A DNA stretch of 64,000 bases from Micromonospora sp. RHAY321. Lineage in GTDB: Bacteria > Actinomycetota > Actinomycetes > Mycobacteriales > Micromonosporaceae. Every line of letters starts with the position of its first letter. The stretch's first letter is position 1. The stretch is from assembly GCF_023896955.1 (NCBI RefSeq), contig NZ_JAMHIW010000008.1, positions 124,001-188,000 on the forward strand, written 5' to 3'. This document shows positions 8,246 to 16,145 of this stretch, piece after piece. A program made the translations under genes and the position numbers. The notes beneath the pieces were generated by a model that worked only from the letters and a program-made list of their open reading frames with translations, searched no databases and was not told the origin of the DNA.

Positions 8246-9145
8246 TCAGGCTCCGGTGTGCTCGGTGGTCAGGGCGAGGAACGCGTCCTCGAGATTGCGG
8301 GAGGTGATCTCCACGTCCCGGGCCGCGGTCCGGGCGAGCAGGTGTCGGGCGACCGCGTCCGAGTCGCCGGTGCGCACCAGCACGCTGTCGCCGCGTACCT
8401 CCACGGCGTCCACGCCGGGCAGCGCGGCGAGCGCGGCCTGGTCGGCGCCGGGCAGGGTGGCCCGGACGGTACGGCCGGCGGCAAGGTTCTTGATCTCCGC
8501 GGTGGTGCCGTCGGCGACGACGCGCCCCTGCCGCACCAGCACGATCCGGTCGGCGTACGCGTCCGCCTCGTCGAGGTAGTGGGTGGCGAAGATGACCGTC
8601 CGCCCCGCCCGCGCGTCGCGGCGCAGCGCCTGCCAGAAGTCCCGCCGGCCCTCGACGTCCATGCCGGTGGTCGGCTCGTCGAGCACCATGAGGTCCGGGT
8701 CGGGCAGCAGCGCCAGCGCGAACCGCAGCCGCTGCTGCTGGCCGCCGGAGCAGCGCCCCACCACCCGGTCGGCGATGTCGGTGATGCCGGCCCGCTCCAG
8801 CACCTCAACGGCCGGGCGGGTGTGCCGGTAGAAGTGGGCGGTCATCCGGACGGTCTCGCCGACGGTGAGGTCCTTGAGCAGGCCGCCGGTCTGGAGCACG
8901 GCGGCGACCCGGCCCCTGGCGACCGCGTCGTCCGGGGTGCCGCCGAGGATGCGGACCGTCCCCGCGTCGGGGCGGGCCAACCCGAGCAGCATGTCGATCG
9001 TGGTGGTCTTGCCCGCGCCGTTGGGGCCGAGGAACGCCACCACCTCGCCGGGCTGCACCCGCAGGCTCAGCCCGTCGACCGCGGTGACCGGGCCGAAGGT
9101 CTTGGTGAGGCCGTTCAGCTCGACGGCCGGATGCGTACTGGTCAT
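8246..9145 (-). CDS. ABC transporter ATP-binding protein (DrrA-like exporter ATPase)
   Basis: The protein has 299 residues. Walker A GPNGAGKTTT is at about 40-49, the signature is CSGGQQQRL, Walker B is LMVLDEPTTG, followed by the H-loop (FATHYLDEAD). A C-terminal extension of about 90 residues is typical of DrrA-type exporters. It is the first gene of the exporter/two-component operon. The ATG at 9145 is preferred because GGAG lies 10 nt upstream; the ATG at 9154 is only 1 nt from that site, and the frame stays open to 9211. It pairs with the adjacent permease. Confidence 0.92.
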   Translation of the reverse strand: MTSTHPAVELNGLTKTFGPVTAVDGLSLRVQPGEVVAFLGPNGAGKTTTIDMLLGLARPDAGTVRILGGTPDDAVARGRVAAVLQTGGLLKDLTVGETVRMTAHFYRHTRPAVEVLERAGITDIADRVVGRCSGGQQQRLRFALALLPDPDLMVLDEPTTGMDVEGRRDFWQALRRDARAGRTVIFATHYLDEADAYADRIVLVRQGRVVADGTTAEIKNLAAGRTVRATLPGADQAALAALPGVDAVEVRGDSVLVRTGDSDAVARHLLARTAARDVEITSRNLEDAFLALTTEHTGA

Positions 9146-9336
9146 GGCACTCATGCTCCGGCGGCCCGGGGGCCGGTACCCGGAGCGGTCGTCACGTTCC
9201 GGCCGTGACATTTGTCAGGGGCCCGTCGCCGGCGGCCCGCGTCATCGCCTGGGCGACACGGAGCGGGCGGCGAGGAATTCCGCGCACGGCAACGGGTAAC
9301 CGCCGGGCCGGGACGCCGCGACACCGGGAGGACGCG

Positions 9337-10191
9337 ATGGGTGCCACACCGCAGGGCCAGGTCGACACGGTCGTGCTGGTCCACGGGCTCTGGATGACCC
9401 CGCGGAGCTGGGAGGGCTGGGCCGACCGGTACGCCGCTCGTGGCCTGCGGATCCTCGCCCCCGCCTGGCCCGGCATGGACCGGGAGGTCGAGCGGCTGCG
9501 CGACGATCCGGCCCCGATCGCGCAGCAGAGCATCGCCAGGATCGTCGCGCACTACGACCGGATCATCCGGACGCTGGTCCGGCCGCCGATCATCATGGGG
9601 CACTCGTTCGGTGGGCTGATCACCCAACTCCTGGTCGACCGGGGCCTCGGTGCGGCGGCGGTGGGTGTGGCCCCCGCCCCGGTCAAGGGTGTGCTGAAGC
9701 TGCCGTTGAGCACGCTCCGCTCGGGCTTCGCGATCCTGCGCAACCCCGCGAACCGCAACCGGGCCGTGCCGTTCACCCCCGAGGAATTCCACTACGCGTT
9801 CGGCAACACGATGAGCCGGGCCGACTCCGACCGCGCCTGGCAGCGCTACGCCGTCCCGGGCGCGGGGCGGGTGCTCTTCGAGGGCGCGTTCGCCAACCTC
9901 GACCCGACCTCCCCGGCGAGGGTGGACAACGGGCGCAACGATCGGGCCCCGCTGCTGCTGATGGCCGGGGAACTCGACCATGTGGTGCCGCCGTCCGTGG
10001 TGCGCTCCAACGCCGGGCTCTACCAGAAGTCCCGGGCGCTCACCGCGTACGAGGAGTTCCCGGGACGATCACACTTCACCGTCGGCCAGGACGGCTGGGA
10101 GAAGATCGCCGACTACGCGCTGGACTGGGCGCTGCGCGCGGCGGCCCTGCCCCGGGCGGCGACCATCGCCAGCGAGAGCCCTCGCCGCTGA
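9337..10191 (+). CDS. alpha/beta hydrolase
   Basis: This 284-residue protein has the alpha/beta-hydrolase fold: an oxyanion-hole region VLVHGLWMTP near residue 15, the nucleophile elbow GHSFGG with Ser90, an acidic residue in GELDHVVPP, and the catalytic His in GRSHFT. No signal peptide is present, so it is cytoplasmic. The ATG at 9337 has GGGAGGA upstream; the frame is open further upstream but without a ribosome site. It is divergent from the ABC operon and followed 62 bp later by the site-2 protease gene. The substrate is unknown; a small ester or lactone is the usual role. Confidence 0.87.
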   Translation: MGATPQGQVDTVVLVHGLWMTPRSWEGWADRYAARGLRILAPAWPGMDREVERLRDDPAPIAQQSIARIVAHYDRIIRTLVRPPIIMGHSFGGLITQLLVDRGLGAAAVGVAPAPVKGVLKLPLSTLRSGFAILRNPANRNRAVPFTPEEFHYAFGNTMSRADSDRAWQRYAVPGAGRVLFEGAFANLDPTSPARVDNGRNDRAPLLLMAGELDHVVPPSVVRSNAGLYQKSRALTAYEEFPGRSHFTVGQDGWEKIADYALDWALRAAALPRAATIASESPRR

Positions 10192-10253
10192 GCGTCCCCG
10201 GTGTGGGCCGCTGCCGGGCGCATGAGCGGGCCGGCCACGGGTAACGGGGAGGG

Positions 10254-11396
10254 ATGAGGGCGAGTTTCCGGCTTGGCCGGATCGCGGGGGTGCCGGTCGG
10301 CGTCAACTGGAGTGTCCTGGTCATCTTCGCCCTGATCGCGTGGGGACTGGCGGCCAACCAGTTCCCCCGCTCGTACCCCGACCGTTCCCCGGTGGCGTAC
10401 ACCCTCGCCGGGCTGGCCGCGGCGGTGGTCTTCTTCGTCGGCCTGCTGGCCCACGAGGTGTCGCACGCGGTGGTGGCCAAGCGCAACGGGCTGACGGTCG
10501 ACGGCATCACGCTCTGGCTGTTCGGCGGCGTCGCCGAGTTGAAGGGCGAACCCCGCGACCCGGGCGCGGAGCTGCGGATCTCCGGGGTCGGGCCGCTGGT
10601 CAGCCTGCTGATCGGGGCGTTCTTCGGCGTCATCGCCGCGCTGCTCGCGCTGGCCGGGCAGGGTGGGCTGCTGCTCGGGGTGCTGGCCTGGTTGGCCGGC
10701 ATCAACGTGCTGCTGGCCGTCTTCAACGTCCTGCCGGCCGCGCCGCTGGACGGCGGTCGGCTGCTGCGCGCCGCCGTGTGGAAGGCGACCGGAGACCGGA
10801 CCCGGGCGTCGGTGGTCGCCGCCCGCGCCGGGTGGGTGCTCGGCGCGCTGCTGATCGGTCTCGGGCTCTGGCAGTTCCTGTCCGGGGTCGGCTTCGGTGG
10901 GCTCTGGCTGGCGCTGATCGGCTGGTTCCTGATCGGCGCCGCCGGGATGGAGGAGCGGCAGACCCGCGCCGGCAGCGCGCTACGCGGGGTCCGGGTCGGC
11001 GACGTGATGACCCCGCAGCCGCAGACCGCCTCGGCGGAGATGACCGTCGCCGACTTCGTCGACCACTACCTGTTCGCGTACCGGCACTCGGCGCTGCCGC
11101 TGACCGAGGAGGGCCGGCCGACCGGCCTGGTCACCCTCGACCGGGTACGGGGCGTACCGGCCGACCGGCGGGCGTCGACCACGCTGGCCGAGGTGGCCTG
11201 CCGAGCCGACCAGTTGGTCCTCGCCCAACCCGGCGAGGAACTCAACGACCTGCTCCCCCGGCTCCGTGAGTGCGCCGACGGCCGCGCCCTGGTGGTGACC
11301 GACGACGGCCGCCTGGTCGGCATCATCTCCCCCAGCGACATCAGCCGCGCCGTCCAGAGAGGCACCCTCCGCACCCCCCAACCCACCCCCCACTGA
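10254..11396 (+). CDS. site-2 protease family (M50) with C-terminal CBS domains
   Basis: This 380-residue intramembrane metalloprotease carries the zinc motif HEVSH at 67-71 and the second ligand region LDGGR at 165-169, each within hydrophobic segments; about six helices span residues 15-225. A pair of CBS domains follows (about 240-375; VGDVMTPQPQT, then ADGRALVVTDDGRLVGIIS). Relatives (Rip3/SpoIVFB type) cleave membrane-bound anti-sigma factors or other membrane proteins, and CBS domains usually sense adenine nucleotides. AACGGGGAGGG is an excellent ribosome site before the ATG. The substrate is not evident nearby. The gene ends just before a long palindrome shared with the convergent gene. 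Confidence 0.93.
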   Translation: MRASFRLGRIAGVPVGVNWSVLVIFALIAWGLAANQFPRSYPDRSPVAYTLAGLAAAVVFFVGLLAHEVSHAVVAKRNGLTVDGITLWLFGGVAELKGEPRDPGAELRISGVGPLVSLLIGAFFGVIAALLALAGQGGLLLGVLAWLAGINVLLAVFNVLPAAPLDGGRLLRAAVWKATGDRTRASVVAARAGWVLGALLIGLGLWQFLSGVGFGGLWLALIGWFLIGAAGMEERQTRAGSALRGVRVGDVMTPQPQTASAEMTVADFVDHYLFAYRHSALPLTEEGRPTGLVTLDRVRGVPADRRASTTLAEVACRADQLVLAQPGEELNDLLPRLRECADGRALVVTDDGRLVGIISPSDISRAVQRGTLRTPQPTPH

Positions 11397-11399
11397 CCG

Positions 11400-11462
11400 C
11401 GGTGATCATGAAGTTAGCGGCACGACACGCCGACACTGATGTCGCTAACTTCATGATCACCG
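11400..11462. terminator. 20-bp perfect inverted repeat between convergent genes
   Basis: The left arm at 11400-11419 (core GTGATCATGAAGTTAGCG) and its exact complement at 11443-11462 enclose a 23-nt loop. The loop holds a second small hairpin (CGACA at 11431-11435, TGTCG at 11440-11444) that would compete with the outer stem. It lies 4 bp after one stop and about 33 bp before the other, so it can serve as a bidirectional terminator. Confidence 0.75.
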
Positions 11463-11495
11463 GTGCGGGGGCCGGGGTGGACCCCCGGGGAGGCC

Positions 11496-12773
11496 TTAGC
11501 GGGGGAAGTGGGTGTCCAGGTCTTTGGTGCGGAATTTGCCCTTTGGGTCCAGGTGGGTCAGGAGGGCGGTGAAGTCCCTGTGGCGGGGGTAGCGGGTGGA
11601 CAGCGTGGCCGGGTCGGTGACGAAGACCTTGCCCCAGTGCGGGCGGAACTCGAACGGCGTCAGCCGCTCCTCCACCTCGGCCACCACCGGCAGCACCCTG
11701 GCGGCGTCGGCGATCCAGGTGAAGTGCAGGACGAAGCTGTCCCGGTGGTGGTTCGGGCTGAGCCACAACTCGTCGGCCGCCACCGTACGCAGCTCGCACA
11801 CCTGCAGCACCGGGGCGATCAGGTGCGCCACCTCGTCCAGGGCGGCGAGCGCGTCGGCGGCCGAGGCGCGTGGCACGTGGTACTCGGACTGGAGTTCGTC
11901 GCCGTTGCTCGGGGTGAACCCGAGCTTGAAGTGCGGCAGCCGCTCCTGCCACGGGCCCGGCACGCCGAGCTGCGGGGTGCAGTTCTCCGCCGGCATCCCG
12001 AGCACGGGGTGGCGCGGCCGGTCGGCGGCCGTCGTGCCGAGCCAGTCCGCCGGGGGCGGGGCCTGGTCGGCCAGCTGCTTGCGCCACACCTCGCGCAGTC
12101 GCGGCGCCCGCCAGTCGGTGAACACGCTGACGCTGTAGGCCGAGCCCAGCGCCTCGTCCAGCGCTTCCCGGGGCAGGTCGAGCCGGACGTACTGGCGTAC
12201 CTCGAAGGCCGGCACCAGGTCGAGGGTGACCCGGGTGACCACGCCGAGCGCGCCGAGCCCGACCACCATGCCGGCGAACGTGTCGGTGTCCCGGTCGACG
12301 TGGAGCAGGTCGCCGTCGGCGGTGACCAGCTCCAGGCCGGCGACGGAGGTCGCGAGGTTGCCGTGGGTCTGACCGGAACCGTGGGTTGCGGTGGCGACGG
12401 CACCGGCTACCGAGATGTGCGGCAGCGAGGCGAGGTTGGGCAGCGCGTACCCCTGGGCGTACAGCTGTGGGGCGACGTCGCCGTAGCGCAGCGCGCCGGT
12501 GACGGTGACCCGTGCGCGCTCGCGGTCCACGTCGATCGACGGCGGCAGCCCGGCCAGGGTGACCAGGTCACCTTCGGTGTCGCCGAGCCGGTTGAAGGAG
12601 TGCCCGGTGCCCACCGCCCGGATCCGGTCGCTGCCGGCGACCAGTCGGCGCAGCTCGTCGACGGAGGTGGGCCGGTGGAACGCGCGGGCGGCGTAGCGCA
12701 CGTTGCCGGCCCAGTTGCGACGTGGGACGTCGGCAGCGGCGGCCGACGGGCCGCCCCGCTCAGGCTCGGTCAC
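11496..12773 (-). CDS. FAD-linked alditol (xylitol) oxidase
   Basis: This 425-residue enzyme of the VAO/D-arabinono-lactone oxidase family is very like the Streptomyces alditol oxidase. An N-terminal NWAGNVRY leads into the FAD domain with the covalent-flavin histidine His58 in GTGHSFN, then LASLPHISVAGAVATATHG. A C-terminal substrate domain includes NCTPQLGVPGPW and the late motif RPHWGK. Alditol oxidase converts polyols such as xylitol or sorbitol to aldoses with release of hydrogen peroxide. The GTG at 12773 is chosen because GGGAGAG lies upstream and because it overlaps the preceding stop by 4 bp (GTGA). No sugar transporter is adjacent. Confidence 0.9.
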   Translation of the reverse strand: MTEPERGGPSAAAADVPRRNWAGNVRYAARAFHRPTSVDELRRLVAGSDRIRAVGTGHSFNRLGDTEGDLVTLAGLPPSIDVDRERARVTVTGALRYGDVAPQLYAQGYALPNLASLPHISVAGAVATATHGSGQTHGNLATSVAGLELVTADGDLLHVDRDTDTFAGMVVGLGALGVVTRVTLDLVPAFEVRQYVRLDLPREALDEALGSAYSVSVFTDWRAPRLREVWRKQLADQAPPPADWLGTTAADRPRHPVLGMPAENCTPQLGVPGPWQERLPHFKLGFTPSNGDELQSEYHVPRASAADALAALDEVAHLIAPVLQVCELRTVAADELWLSPNHHRDSFVLHFTWIADAARVLPVVAEVEERLTPFEFRPHWGKVFVTDPATLSTRYPRHRDFTALLTHLDPKGKFRTKDLDTHFPR

Positions 12774-13543
12774 GTGGCGCTCTCCCGATCGGTCGAGGGG
12801 TGGTCGGCCAGCGCGGCGACCAGCGCGTCCAGCGCCGCGTCGACCTGGAGCCGGCCGTAACCCCGCTGGGCGACCGGCAGGCCGGCCGCGGAGGCGTGTT
12901 CGATCTCCGCCCGGGCCGCCTGCCGGGTCGGGCCGTCGCCGGACACCAGGGCGTCCTGGCCGCGCCGGATCAACCGGTCGACGGTGTCCATGCGGTAGCC
13001 CCGCAGGCCCGCGGGGAGGTCCGGGTCGGCGAAGGCGGCGCGGCGCAGCGCGGGCAGGTCCACGAACCGGTCGCCGGCGTAGCGGGTGAGCGCGGCGGAC
13101 ACCTGTTCGGGCTGCTCCCGGACCTGGTCGAGCACGAGCAGCTCGACGGCGGGCCGGCCGTCGAGCGGATGGCGGGCGGTCACCGGCGGCCCCAGCGTCA
13201 CGCCGGGCGTGGGCACCAGCAGCAGTCGCGGCGGCTCCGGACGGCCGTCGCGGCGGGGTGGCTCGTCGAGGATCAACGCGTCGACCTCGGCCCACCGGAT
13301 CGACCGGCGCAGGCCCGGCCGCCGGATGGTCAGGCCGTCCGCGCCGATCCCGAACCGGAACGGCCGCAGCGCGCTGCCCAGCGCGACGACGCCCAGGGCG
13401 ACGGCTCCCACCGCGATGATCGTGCGTAGCAGGGCGTCCTCGCGGGGCAGGGCGAGCAGCACCACCCCACCGAGTACGCAGACCAGGGCGAGGACAAGGG
13501 CTCCCCGACTCCGGCGTAGTTCCACGCTCGGACCCCCGTTCAT
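12770..13543 (-). CDS. membrane protein with PH-like region and DivIVA-like repeats
   Basis: The 257 residues begin with a pair of membrane helices (about 12-55), followed by a beta-rich PH-like region (FRFGIGADGLTIRRPG, then RWAEVDAL). The C-terminal half contains two short motifs of DivIVA type, LRGYRMDTVDRLI and QRGYGRLQVDAALDALV. DivIVA motifs normally sit in coiled-coil proteins at curved membranes; the significance here is inference. It is coupled by a 4-bp overlap to the alditol oxidase. I prefer the ATG at 13543 because the alternative at 13624 would leave only 20 bp to the divergent gene, and the extra codons are poor in G/C at third positions. The function is unknown. Confidence 0.7.
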   Translation of the reverse strand: MNGGPSVELRRSRGALVLALVCVLGGVVLLALPREDALLRTIIAVGAVALGVVALGSALRPFRFGIGADGLTIRRPGLRRSIRWAEVDALILDEPPRRDGRPEPPRLLLVPTPGVTLGPPVTARHPLDGRPAVELLVLDQVREQPEQVSAALTRYAGDRFVDLPALRRAAFADPDLPAGLRGYRMDTVDRLIRRGQDALVSGDGPTRQAARAEIEHASAAGLPVAQRGYGRLQVDAALDALVAALADHPSTDRESAT

Positions 13544-13644
13544 GACCGTGGCGTCGGTCCCAGCATCCTCCGACACACCGGGCGCCACGGACACCGGACG
13601 ATCGGGCACGGTTGTTCTCGCCATCGTCGGGGAACCCTACGCCC

Positions 13645-14076
13645 ATGAGCACTTACCGTGATCCGGCCCTGCGGGGCGACGTGTTCCCCTCGGAGGAGGA
13701 GCTGGACCCGACCGGCAGCGGGGTCGAGCCGGCGAGCGCCCCACCGGTCGGGGGGTTGCCGAGCCATCCGTCACCCACGCCCGGTCCCCGACCCACACCG
13801 GCACCCGCGCCGGCCCCGACGCCGGTGCCGGCGCCCGGCCCGCCGCCGCGTGCCCCCGGGGCGCGGTCGATCGTGACCCGGCATGTGGACGGCTCGGTGG
13901 AGGTGGTCACCGACCTCGACGGGGACGGCGTCGCCGACATCGTGCAGGTCGACCTGAACGGCGACGGCGCGACGGACGTCACCTATGTGGACAGCGATCG
14001 GGACGGCCGGCTGGACACCGTGCTGCGCGACCCGGGCATGGTCGGGACGGGCGGTGGAGCGCACCGGGAGGTCTGA
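13645..14076 (+). CDS. proline-rich protein with EF-hand/VCBS-like calcium repeats
   Basis: This 143-residue protein has no signal peptide. Residues 25-75 are a low-complexity Pro/Ala/Thr segment. The C-terminal half carries three DxDxDG-type loops (DLDGDGVADI, DLNGDGATDV, DSDRDGRLDT), the calcium-binding consensus of dockerin/VCBS-type repeats. GGGGAA lies upstream of the ATG at 13645. It diverges from the PH/DivIVA-like membrane protein gene. A calcium-binding role is inferred from the motif; the cellular role is unknown. Cytoplasmic actinobacterial proteins with this arrangement are usually annotated as hypothetical. Confidence 0.75.
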   Translation: MSTYRDPALRGDVFPSEEELDPTGSGVEPASAPPVGGLPSHPSPTPGPRPTPAPAPAPTPVPAPGPPPRAPGARSIVTRHVDGSVEVVTDLDGDGVADIVQVDLNGDGATDVTYVDSDRDGRLDTVLRDPGMVGTGGGAHREV

Positions 14077-14099
14077 CCGGCCGCCGGATCACGTCGGGC

Positions 14100-15029
14100 T
14101 CAGAGCTTCGCCATCACCTCGCTGGCGACCAGCTCGATGTGCTCCAGGTCGGTGAGGTCCAGCACCTGGAGGTAGATCCGCTGGCTGCCGATCTCCGCGT
14201 ACCGGCCGATGGTGTCGAGGACCTCTGCGGGCGTGCCGGCCAGGCCGTTCGCCCGTAGTTCGTCCGTTTCGCGGCCGATGGCGGCTGCCCGGCGGTTCAC
14301 TTCGGCGTCGTCACGCCCGCAGCAGAGCACCAGGGCGTTGGACCAAACCATCTCGGCCGGGTCCCGCCCGATCTCGGTGCACGCCGCACGGACCCGGTCG
14401 AACTGCGCGGCCGTGTCGGCCGCCGAGGCGAACGGCAGGTTGAACTCGTCGGCGTAGCGCGCGGCCAGCCGCGGGGTGCGCTTCGGGCCCATTCCGCCGA
14501 GCAGGATCGGTGGGCGGGGCTGCTGTACCGGCTTGGGCAGGGCCGGCGAGTCACTGATCGGGTAGTACCGGCCGGCGTGCTGGAACCGCTCCCCCGGCGG
14601 GGTGGCCCAGAGCCCGGTGATGATCGCGAGCTGCTCCTCCAGCCGGTCGAACCGCTCGCCCAGGGACGGGAACGGGATGCCGTACGCGGTGTGCTCGTCG
14701 GCGTACCAGCCGGTGCCGATGCCCAGCTCCACCCGGCCACCGCTCATCTCGTCGACCTGGGCCACGGTGATGGCCAGCGGGCCGGGCAGGCGGAAGGTGG
14801 CGGCCGTCATCAGGGTGCCGAGCCGGATCCGGCTGGTGTCCCGGGCCAGGCCGGCCAGCGTGGTCCAGGCGTCGGTGGGGCCGGGCTCACCGGTCGCCGA
14901 GCCCATCGCGAGGTAGTGGTCGGACCGGAAGAACGCACCGTAGCCGGCGTCCTCGGCGCAGCGGGCCACGGCGAGCAACTGGTCGTAGCTGGCGCCCTGC
15001 TGGGGTTCGGTGAAGATCCGCAGTTCCAT
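14100..15029 (-). CDS. LLM-class (luciferase-like) oxidoreductase, probably F420-dependent
   Basis: The protein has 309 residues in a bacterial-luciferase TIM barrel. Typical motifs are an N-terminal LRIFTEPQQG with catalytic-region RSDHYL near residue 38, MTAATFRLPGPLA, VELGIGTGWYADEH, and PPILLGGMGPKRTPRLAARYADEFN near 190. Actinobacterial members with this pattern generally use F420; the cofactor is not proven by sequence. The start ATG at 15029 has a TATGCT box 6 nt upstream and no ribosome site, so the message is probably leaderless. The gene is divergent from an ArsR regulator, which may control it. Confidence 0.88.
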   Translation of the reverse strand: MELRIFTEPQQGASYDQLLAVARCAEDAGYGAFFRSDHYLAMGSATGEPGPTDAWTTLAGLARDTSRIRLGTLMTAATFRLPGPLAITVAQVDEMSGGRVELGIGTGWYADEHTAYGIPFPSLGERFDRLEEQLAIITGLWATPPGERFQHAGRYYPISDSPALPKPVQQPRPPILLGGMGPKRTPRLAARYADEFNLPFASAADTAAQFDRVRAACTEIGRDPAEMVWSNALVLCCGRDDAEVNRRAAAIGRETDELRANGLAGTPAEVLDTIGRYAEIGSQRIYLQVLDLTDLEHIELVASEVMAKL

Positions 15030-15035
15030 TCCCCG

Positions 15036-15041
15036 AGCATA
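15036..15041 (-). promoter_or_regulatory. -10 box for leaderless LLM oxidoreductase mRNA
   Basis: TATGCT on the minus strand lies exactly 6 nt before the ATG at 15029, and no Shine-Dalgarno sequence is present. Confidence 0.5.
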
Positions 15042-15091
15042 GGAAGCCGGGCGGGCTGCCGCTCCGGTACGGTGGGCGCTCCTCGTATGCC

Positions 15092-15121
15092 TTGACAGTC
15101 ATATAACGGGTGGGACATATT
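15092..15121 (+). promoter_or_regulatory. promoter of the ArsR regulator, leaderless geometry
   Basis: TTGACA at 15092-15097 is followed after 18 bp by CATATT at 15116-15121, then 6 nt to the GTG at 15128. The good -35 makes this the best-formed promoter in the region and argues for the GTG at 15128 over the one at 15110, which lies within the promoter. The repeated CATAT element within it could be the ArsR operator. Confidence 0.55.
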
Positions 15122-15127
15122 GGGCTG

Positions 15128-15439
15128 GTGTCCACCGACGCCTTCACCGTCCTCGCCGAACCCACCCGGCGCCGGATCCTCGACCAGCTCCGCGACGCGG
15201 AGCGCAGCGTCGGCGAGCTGGTGGACAGCCTCGGCGTCAGCCAGCCGGCCGTCTCCAAACACCTGCGCGTGCTTCGCGAGGCCGGCTTCGTCTCCAGCCG
15301 GACGGCCGCCCGGCAACGGATCTACCGCCTCGACCCGGGCCCCCTGCGGGCCGTCGACGGCTGGCTGGACCCGTACCGCCGGCTCTGGGACCGGCACCTG
15401 GACGCCCTGGAACGGCACCTCGACAGTCAGGAGCAGTGA
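15128..15439 (+). CDS. ArsR-family transcriptional regulator
   Basis: This 103-residue winged-helix repressor starts STDAFTVLAEPTRRRILDQL and has the recognition helix in VSQPAVSKHLRVLREAG, followed by the wing. No metal-binding cysteine pairs are seen, so it belongs to the non-metal subgroup that is usually paired with SRPBCC proteins. The GTG start is set by the promoter geometry. It is followed directly by the SRPBCC gene (stop and start codons abut). It probably represses its own operon and perhaps the divergent oxidoreductase. Confidence 0.9.
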   Translation: MSTDAFTVLAEPTRRRILDQLRDAERSVGELVDSLGVSQPAVSKHLRVLREAGFVSSRTAARQRIYRLDPGPLRAVDGWLDPYRRLWDRHLDALERHLDSQEQ

Positions 15440-15970
15440 ATGGACCGCAACGCGTTCCGCCCCAGCCCACCCGCGGACGTCCGCGCCGAACCCGCCGACG
15501 GCGGCGCCACCCTGGTCTTCGTCCGCGACCTGCGGCACCCCCCGGCCACCGTCTGGGCGGCGCTGACCGAGCCGTCCCGGCTCGCCGAGTGGGCGCCGTT
15601 CCTCGCCGACCGTAACCTCGGCTCCCCCGGCTCCGCCGTGCTCACGCTGATCGACGGCGAGACGGCCGCGCCGACCACCGCGACGGTACGTCGGGCCGAG
15701 CCGCCGCACCTGCTCGAGTACACCTGGGGCGACGACCTGCTGCGCTGGGAGCTGAGCCCGCTGGGCAGCGGCACCCGGCTCACCCTGCGGCACACCGTCG
15801 CCGATCGGGGCCTGCTGGCGATGGTCGCGGCCGGCTGGCACCTCTGCCTCGACGTCGCCGACCGCCTGCTCGACGGTGACCCGGTCGGCCCGATCCGGGG
15901 TGCCGAGGCCAAGGACTTCGGCTGGCCCGAGCTGCGCGACGCGTACGCCGATCGGCTCGGTGAGGGCTGA
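15440..15970 (+). CDS. SRPBCC (AHSA1-like) domain protein
   Basis: The protein has 176 residues with the START/SRPBCC fold: an N-terminal beta-strand pair around residue 30 (FVRDLRHPPATVWAALTEPS), RLAEWAPF, and the characteristic LLEYTWGDDLLRWEL near residue 95. The fold forms a hydrophobic ligand cavity. Its ATG follows the ArsR stop without a gap, and CAGGAGCAG at the end of arsR serves as ribosome site. ArsR/SRPBCC pairs are common in actinobacteria. The ligand is unknown; regulation by the preceding repressor is inferred from the operon. Confidence 0.88.
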   Translation: MDRNAFRPSPPADVRAEPADGGATLVFVRDLRHPPATVWAALTEPSRLAEWAPFLADRNLGSPGSAVLTLIDGETAAPTTATVRRAEPPHLLEYTWGDDLLRWELSPLGSGTRLTLRHTVADRGLLAMVAAGWHLCLDVADRLLDGDPVGPIRGAEAKDFGWPELRDAYADRLGEG

Positions 15971-16145
15971 CCCGCCGCGTCCCCTGGCCGGCGAACGCGC
16001 CGCCCGCCTCCCCCGACCGGGCCGTCACCGGCGACGGGCGTCCGGGTCATCCGGTGCCGACGCCCCTTCCGCCCGCGCGCCCGGGACGTCCACGCTGGAC
16101 GGAGCGTGCCGCGACCGGCGGCTCGGCGGACGCGAGGAGAAGACG

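Noticed and set aside
12774..13652. N-terminal extension of the alditol oxidase frame
   Set aside because: It is antiphase to the PH/DivIVA-like gene and low-complexity; the GTG at 12773 has a ribosome site and a 4-bp overlap.
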